Positions 7,764 to 10,355 of a stretch of 10,355 nt of DNA are shown piece by piece (positions within the stretch are counted from its first letter, which is position 1; each line of letters starts with the position of its first letter). Below the pieces are notes generated by a model. It saw nothing but the letters and a program-made list of their open reading frames with translations, was not told the DNA's origin and did not search any database. Position numbers and translations under genes: made by a program. The DNA is from Candidatus Omnitrophota bacterium (GTDB lineage: Bacteria > Omnitrophota > Gorgyraeia > Duberdicusellales > 4484-171), in assembly GCA_014728785.1 (NCBI GenBank), contig WJKZ01000228.1, forward strand, positions 1-10,355, written 5' to 3'.

Positions 7764-7780
7764 ATGTAAGCGTTTTCAAA
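7764..7780. promoter_or_regulatory. Cre-like / LacI-family operator candidate
   Basis: ATGTAAGCGTTTTCAAA agrees at every defined position with the catabolite-responsive element consensus WTGNAANCGNWNNCAWW known from CcpA, a LacI/GalR-family regulator. It has the central CG and flanking TG/CA of this operator class. It lies about 25 bp after the candidate -10 box and 16 bp before the ATG, where binding would block transcription. No regulator gene is visible in the window, so the binding protein is unknown. Confidence 0.45.
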
Positions 7781-7795
7781 ACAAAACTTGAGCCG

Positions 7796-9175
7796 ATGAG
7801 AAGAATAACACTTATTTTTTTGTGTGGTTTTATAGCAAGTACAATCCTTTTAAGCGCTTATGCGGCTTACAATCTTTCGGTGGTTCCCCGCCGGGGCGGT
7901 AACAGTATATATTTCGGGAGGGTTTCTTCCGGAGAAACTGTAAACAGAGAGGTTAAAATAAGAGTAAATTCAACTTCCGGAGTAAAATACCAGATTCGTC
8001 AGAGGTTGCTTGAACCTATGGTTAACGAGAAGGGTGTAAGGATAGACAGAGAGGCCCTGAAGTTTTACACCTTACGCGGTTCTAATTCATCAGGGGCACT
8101 TTATCAGGATATGCCTTTAGTCCTGGATACAATGGAACGGGTGCTTTATGTGTCCTCCCCCGTAGGAGATAGTGACTCTTTTTATACGGTCTATGTAATA
8201 GAAGGTTCTAAAATCAAAAGGTCAGGGAATTTTTTCGGCCGTATTCTTTACACCCTCGTTCCCTTGGAAGGGGGTGCCTCAGAAAGAGAAGTGATAGTAA
8301 ATATCCAGGCTCAGGTCAGCAGGGAGTTTGAGGTAAGTGTAACCACTTCTTCCCGGAACCCCAGGCTTCTGAAATTATCCAGTGGGGAAAAAGAGAAAGA
8401 AGGTTTTATAAAAGTTACGCTCGAGGGCGGCATAGGAAGAAGATACAGGCTTATCCAGTCTTTGCAGGAACCTTTGAGGAACCAGCAGGGAGAGATTTTG
8501 CCCGAAGATATTTTAAAGTTCAGGGTATCGGTCTCAGCGGGGCAGTCGTCTTACCCTTCCTACACTTCAATGACAGCCAGACCGTCAGAGGTGTATCTTT
8601 CTGACAATGAAGGTTCAGGCGGCGATATAGTTATAGGGTTTGTGATAGATGAGTCCAGGCTGGGAGAGATTCCCAGCGGTGATTTTAAAGGTAGGCTATT
8701 TTATACCATAGAGGCCGAAGGCCAGCCTGTGGAAAGTTTTTTTGTGGATCTATTATTACAAATAGAACCTGTGTTCGACATAGAGGTAGTTTCGAATTTC
8801 GGCAGCAGTATATATTTCAGAAACGTAAAACCTCTCAGTCCGCCTCCCAATAAAGAGGTGTTAATAAGGGTAAAAAGCAACCTGCATAAACCTTACAGTG
8901 TGGTTCAGAGGCTGGAGCGGCCGCTTACTTCGGAAAAGGGTGATAAAATCCCTTTCAGATTTTTTAAAGTGAAAGGACTAATCGAAGAAGGAAATAGCGG
9001 TAATATAGCCTTTAATCAGTTTACGCCGGTAAAACAGGGCAATACTGTCGTATTCTCTTCGGACTCAAAAGGGAGTCCTTCTGAATTTAGGGTTTTGTAT
9101 TCTCTCCAGGTACCTCAGGACACAAGAGAGGGAGACTATTTTACCAATTTAAGTTATTCGTTGATACAAAAATAA
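7796..9175 (+). CDS. Exported protein of three tandem ~150-residue beta repeats
   Basis: I do not recognise a named family. A Sec signal peptide covers residues 1 to about 23 (cleavage near AYA-A). The rest has three tandem repeats at about 25-175, 176-324 and 325-459. Each has the same ladder: a Y-x-h-x-Q motif at 65 (YQIRQ), 217 (YRLIQ) and 367 (YSVVQ) followed by a (L/R)xxPL/M turn and a KG or QG-x-x-(I/L) segment, then a G-(N/D)-x-F-x-G-R-(I/L) or G-D-Y-F strand at 144, 295 and 446. SIYFGRV (37-43) and SIYFRNV (338-344) recur in repeats 1 and 3. The period is 150-152 residues. Composition and alternating hydrophobics suggest Ig-like or pilin-like beta sandwiches. The mature protein has no Cys. 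It begins after a candidate promoter, with no strong ribosome site, and lies 17 nt before a single-copy relative. It could be a tip, anchor or scaffold protein of a surface fibre; this is inference. Confidence 0.85.
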   Translation: MRRITLIFLCGFIASTILLSAYAAYNLSVVPRRGGNSIYFGRVSSGETVNREVKIRVNSTSGVKYQIRQRLLEPMVNEKGVRIDREALKFYTLRGSNSSGALYQDMPLVLDTMERVLYVSSPVGDSDSFYTVYVIEGSKIKRSGNFFGRILYTLVPLEGGASEREVIVNIQAQVSREFEVSVTTSSRNPRLLKLSSGEKEKEGFIKVTLEGGIGRRYRLIQSLQEPLRNQQGEILPEDILKFRVSVSAGQSSYPSYTSMTARPSEVYLSDNEGSGGDIVIGFVIDESRLGEIPSGDFKGRLFYTIEAEGQPVESFFVDLLLQIEPVFDIEVVSNFGSSIYFRNVKPLSPPPNKEVLIRVKSNLHKPYSVVQRLERPLTSEKGDKIPFRFFKVKGLIEEGNSGNIAFNQFTPVKQGNTVVFSSDSKGSPSEFRVLYSLQVPQDTREGDYFTNLSYSLIQK

Positions 9176-9184
9176 GAGGAGGTG
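9175..9184 (+). promoter_or_regulatory. Strong Shine-Dalgarno for the pilin-like gene
   Basis: AGAGGAGGTG stands 8 nt before the ATG at 9193 and overlaps the last base of the preceding stop codon. This is an almost ideal site and suggests high translation of the subunit. Confidence 0.75.
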
Positions 9185-9192
9185 TTATTAAG

Positions 9193-9816
9193 ATGAAAAG
9201 ATTTTTAGCGTGTTTGACAGCAGCTATTCTGGTTCTTTCAGGGAGTTTCAGCTTTGCAGCTACCACTGTTAACGTAAGTGTAAGGGCGGTTGTGCCGTCG
9301 ACTCTGGAGTTAAGTCACTGGATAAGGTATGCCCCGCCCGGCGGAGACCCTTATGGTTCCGGTTCGGGTGATGCCACAAGCCTTGATTTCGGTACTCTTC
9401 AATGGAATGATGAATTTGGCATCTGGACGGCGAATAAATACTTTACCGTCTTTTTGGTAGCCAATTCTTCGGGCAGAGCCTACCGTATTCAGCAATCGTG
9501 TTCAGGGTTTGCTATGGGGGGCAGTAACCTTAATGATAGTTTGACTATGAGCCCCGATTACCAGGCTGCCGACGAACTCGGCGGTTCGGCCCAGGGTAGC
9601 ATGCCCTCAGGCGACAGCCTGGGAAGTTCTACCCTTGCGGTCGGCACCAATAAGGTTATCTATAACGGAAACGCCGGCTTGGCCCGGATTGTGAGGGCCT
9701 ATTACGGTTTAGCTACCGGTGCAGGGGGAGACCCGGCGGGTTCTGAACCGATTACCGGAGATCAGCCTTCAGGTACTTACAACGGCACTATAACTTTTTC
9801 GGTGGTGATCCAGTAA
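9193..9816 (+). CDS. Exported pilin-like beta-sandwich protein
   Basis: Function not known; likely a secreted structural subunit. The signal peptide is about residues 1-22 (MKR, hydrophobic core, SFSFA-A). A short strand with alternating Val (TTVNVSVRAVVP, 24-35) is followed by a Gly/Ser-rich loop, LDFGTL (64-69), then ANSSGRAYRIQQ (90-101), a long Gly/Ser/Asp-rich middle (104-150), and a final SGTYNGTITFSVVIQ (193-207). The h-FG-h motif and the terminal G-x-Y-x-G-x-h-x-F strand resemble spore-coat-U/DUF4402-type fimbrial subunits in style. The Y-x-h-x-Q motif and C-terminal strand match the repeats of the preceding protein. The mature chain has a single Cys (103), so no internal disulfide. 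A near-perfect ribosome site and a downstream hairpin suggest abundant production. Low sequence complexity limits certainty of homology. Confidence 0.85.
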   Translation: MKRFLACLTAAILVLSGSFSFAATTVNVSVRAVVPSTLELSHWIRYAPPGGDPYGSGSGDATSLDFGTLQWNDEFGIWTANKYFTVFLVANSSGRAYRIQQSCSGFAMGGSNLNDSLTMSPDYQAADELGGSAQGSMPSGDSLGSSTLAVGTNKVIYNGNAGLARIVRAYYGLATGAGGDPAGSEPITGDQPSGTYNGTITFSVVIQ

Positions 9817-9833
9817 GAAGGAAATAATTATGG

Positions 9834-9864
9834 CAAAGCCCGCTTTAATCCGAAGCGGGCTTTG
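9834..9864 (+). terminator. 12-bp hairpin after the pilin-like gene; weak terminator or attenuator
   Basis: CAAAGCCCGCTT and AAGCGGGCTTTG form a perfect 12-bp stem around a 7-nt loop (TAATCCG). It begins 17 nt after the stop of the subunit gene. After the stem comes ATTCAT, not a U-tract, so full intrinsic termination is unlikely; partial termination or protection of the upstream mRNA from 3' exonucleases is a better reading. The next gene has its own strong ribosome site. Confidence 0.7.
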
Positions 9865-9887
9865 ATTCATAAAAAAGGCTTATACAG

Positions 9888-9896
9888 AAGGAGGTG
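9888..9896 (+). promoter_or_regulatory. Shine-Dalgarno that fixes the start of the last gene
   Basis: AAGGAGGTG precedes the ATG at 9909 with a rather long 12-nt spacer. The GTG within the site is followed at once by a TAG stop, so ATG 9909 is the only sensible start. Confidence 0.65.
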
Positions 9897-9908
9897 TAGC
9901 CGGTTTAT

Positions 9909-10355
9909 ATGAAGAAGATTTCCTTGTTTCTTTTATTTGTATGTCCTCTGTTTATTTTTCTTTTTTCTCCGCTTGCTTTTGCTCTCAGGATAGATAATTC
10001 CAAAATTAAAGCCAGGCTTTCTCCTCAGGATACCTATACCGGCACCATTACCGTTGAAAACCATTCGGAAGAAGAGGCTTTTGTTAAGGCATACCTTGAA
10101 GATTTTCTTTACGTCTCTCCTTTCGACGGGGCTAAAGAATTTTATGCGGCAGGCACAACCGAATTTTCCCTTCAGGGATGGATAAGCTTTTCTCCCCAGG
10201 AGTTTTTGCTGAAACCTTATTCCGGGCAAAAAGTAAACTTCACTATAAGGGCGCCCGAAACTATAAACAGTCTGCACTGCGGCGTGCTTTTTTTTGAAAC
10301 TTCCCTGGGCCAGACTTACAGGGACGATAAGGCGATAAATATACTCGGACGGGTA
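9909..10355 (+). CDS. Exported PapD-like / Ig-like domain protein, 3' truncated by window
   Basis: The frame is open from the ATG to the last base (149 codons, no stop). Residues 1-25 are a Sec signal peptide (MKK, hydrophobic core, SPLAFA). The mature part reads like an N-terminal beta-sandwich of the PapD-like or related Ig-like class: TYTGTITVENHSEEEAFVKA (43-62), then GWISFSPQEFLLKPYSGQKV (90-109) and FTIRAPETINSLHCGVLFFE (111-130). The pattern of a TGxhxVxN strand, a WIxhSPxxhxLxP turn and an (A/V)Px-hxxG-x-hhhE strand is shared with fimbrial chaperones and with extracellular Ig-like proteins such as the DUF916/WxL-interacting class. I cannot see the chaperone C-terminal domain or the signature basic residues, so chaperone function is inference supported by its place right after a pilin-like gene. 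The hairpin between them could lower its expression relative to the subunit. Confidence 0.75.
   Translation, partial: MKKISLFLLFVCPLFIFLFSPLAFALRIDNSKIKARLSPQDTYTGTITVENHSEEEAFVKAYLEDFLYVSPFDGAKEFYAAGTTEFSLQGWISFSPQEFLLKPYSGQKVNFTIRAPETINSLHCGVLFFETSLGQTYRDDKAINILGRV

Noticed and set aside
9933..10277. Long open frame on the minus strand near the window end.
   Set aside because: It is opposite a plus-strand frame with a strong ribosome site, a signal peptide and conserved-looking beta-domain segments; the minus frame has none of these.

Overview
The window looks like a stretch of chromosome from a Gram-negative-type bacterium with about 43% GC (estimated by eye). All genes lie on the plus strand and are tightly packed. 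Evidence for a double-membrane cell is two lipoprotein signal peptides, several Sec signal peptides and a possible fimbria-like gene set. The style of the LysM lipoprotein, together with the phoH-pgpH-ybeY-recO order and the secreted beta-protein cluster, reminds me of uncultured lineages such as Omnitrophota (OP3). That assignment is inference from sequence style, not a database result.

The first two thirds (1 to about 7655) are housekeeping genes. In order they are: the 3' part of aspS (aspartyl-tRNA synthetase, apparently without the bacterial GAD insertion domain); a LysM lipoprotein; phoH/ybeZ; a PgpH-type membrane HD phosphohydrolase (putative cyclic-di-AMP phosphodiesterase) without the usual large extracytoplasmic domain; ybeY (16S rRNA maturation and ribosome quality control) with a changed zinc-ligand position; recO; queF (queuosine pathway); an ApbE-type flavin transferase lipoprotein; and panB (pantothenate synthesis). 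Gaps are short or genes overlap (phoH/pgpH by 23 nt, pgpH/ybeY by 1 nt, apbE/panB by 8 nt), so this probably reads as one or a few operons. The phoH-pgpH-ybeY-recO order is a reduced form of a cluster common in bacteria, where dgkA, cdd and era often sit between ybeY and recO.

A 140-bp gap after panB (7656-7795) carries the best promoter candidate of the window and, downstream of it, a 17-bp site that fits the catabolite-responsive/LacI-family operator consensus. It begins a different kind of region (7796 to the end): three consecutive genes for exported beta-rich proteins. The first has three tandem repeats of about 150 residues. The second is a 207-residue, Gly/Ser-rich pilin-like protein that shares the repeat motifs as a single copy. 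The third, cut by the window end, looks like an N-terminal PapD-like (chaperone or Ig-like) domain. A 12-bp hairpin without a U-tract separates the second and third genes, as expected if an abundant subunit must be made in excess over its chaperone. I read this as the start of a secreted fibre or surface-layer assembly locus that I cannot assign to a known named family; it is the most novel part of the window.
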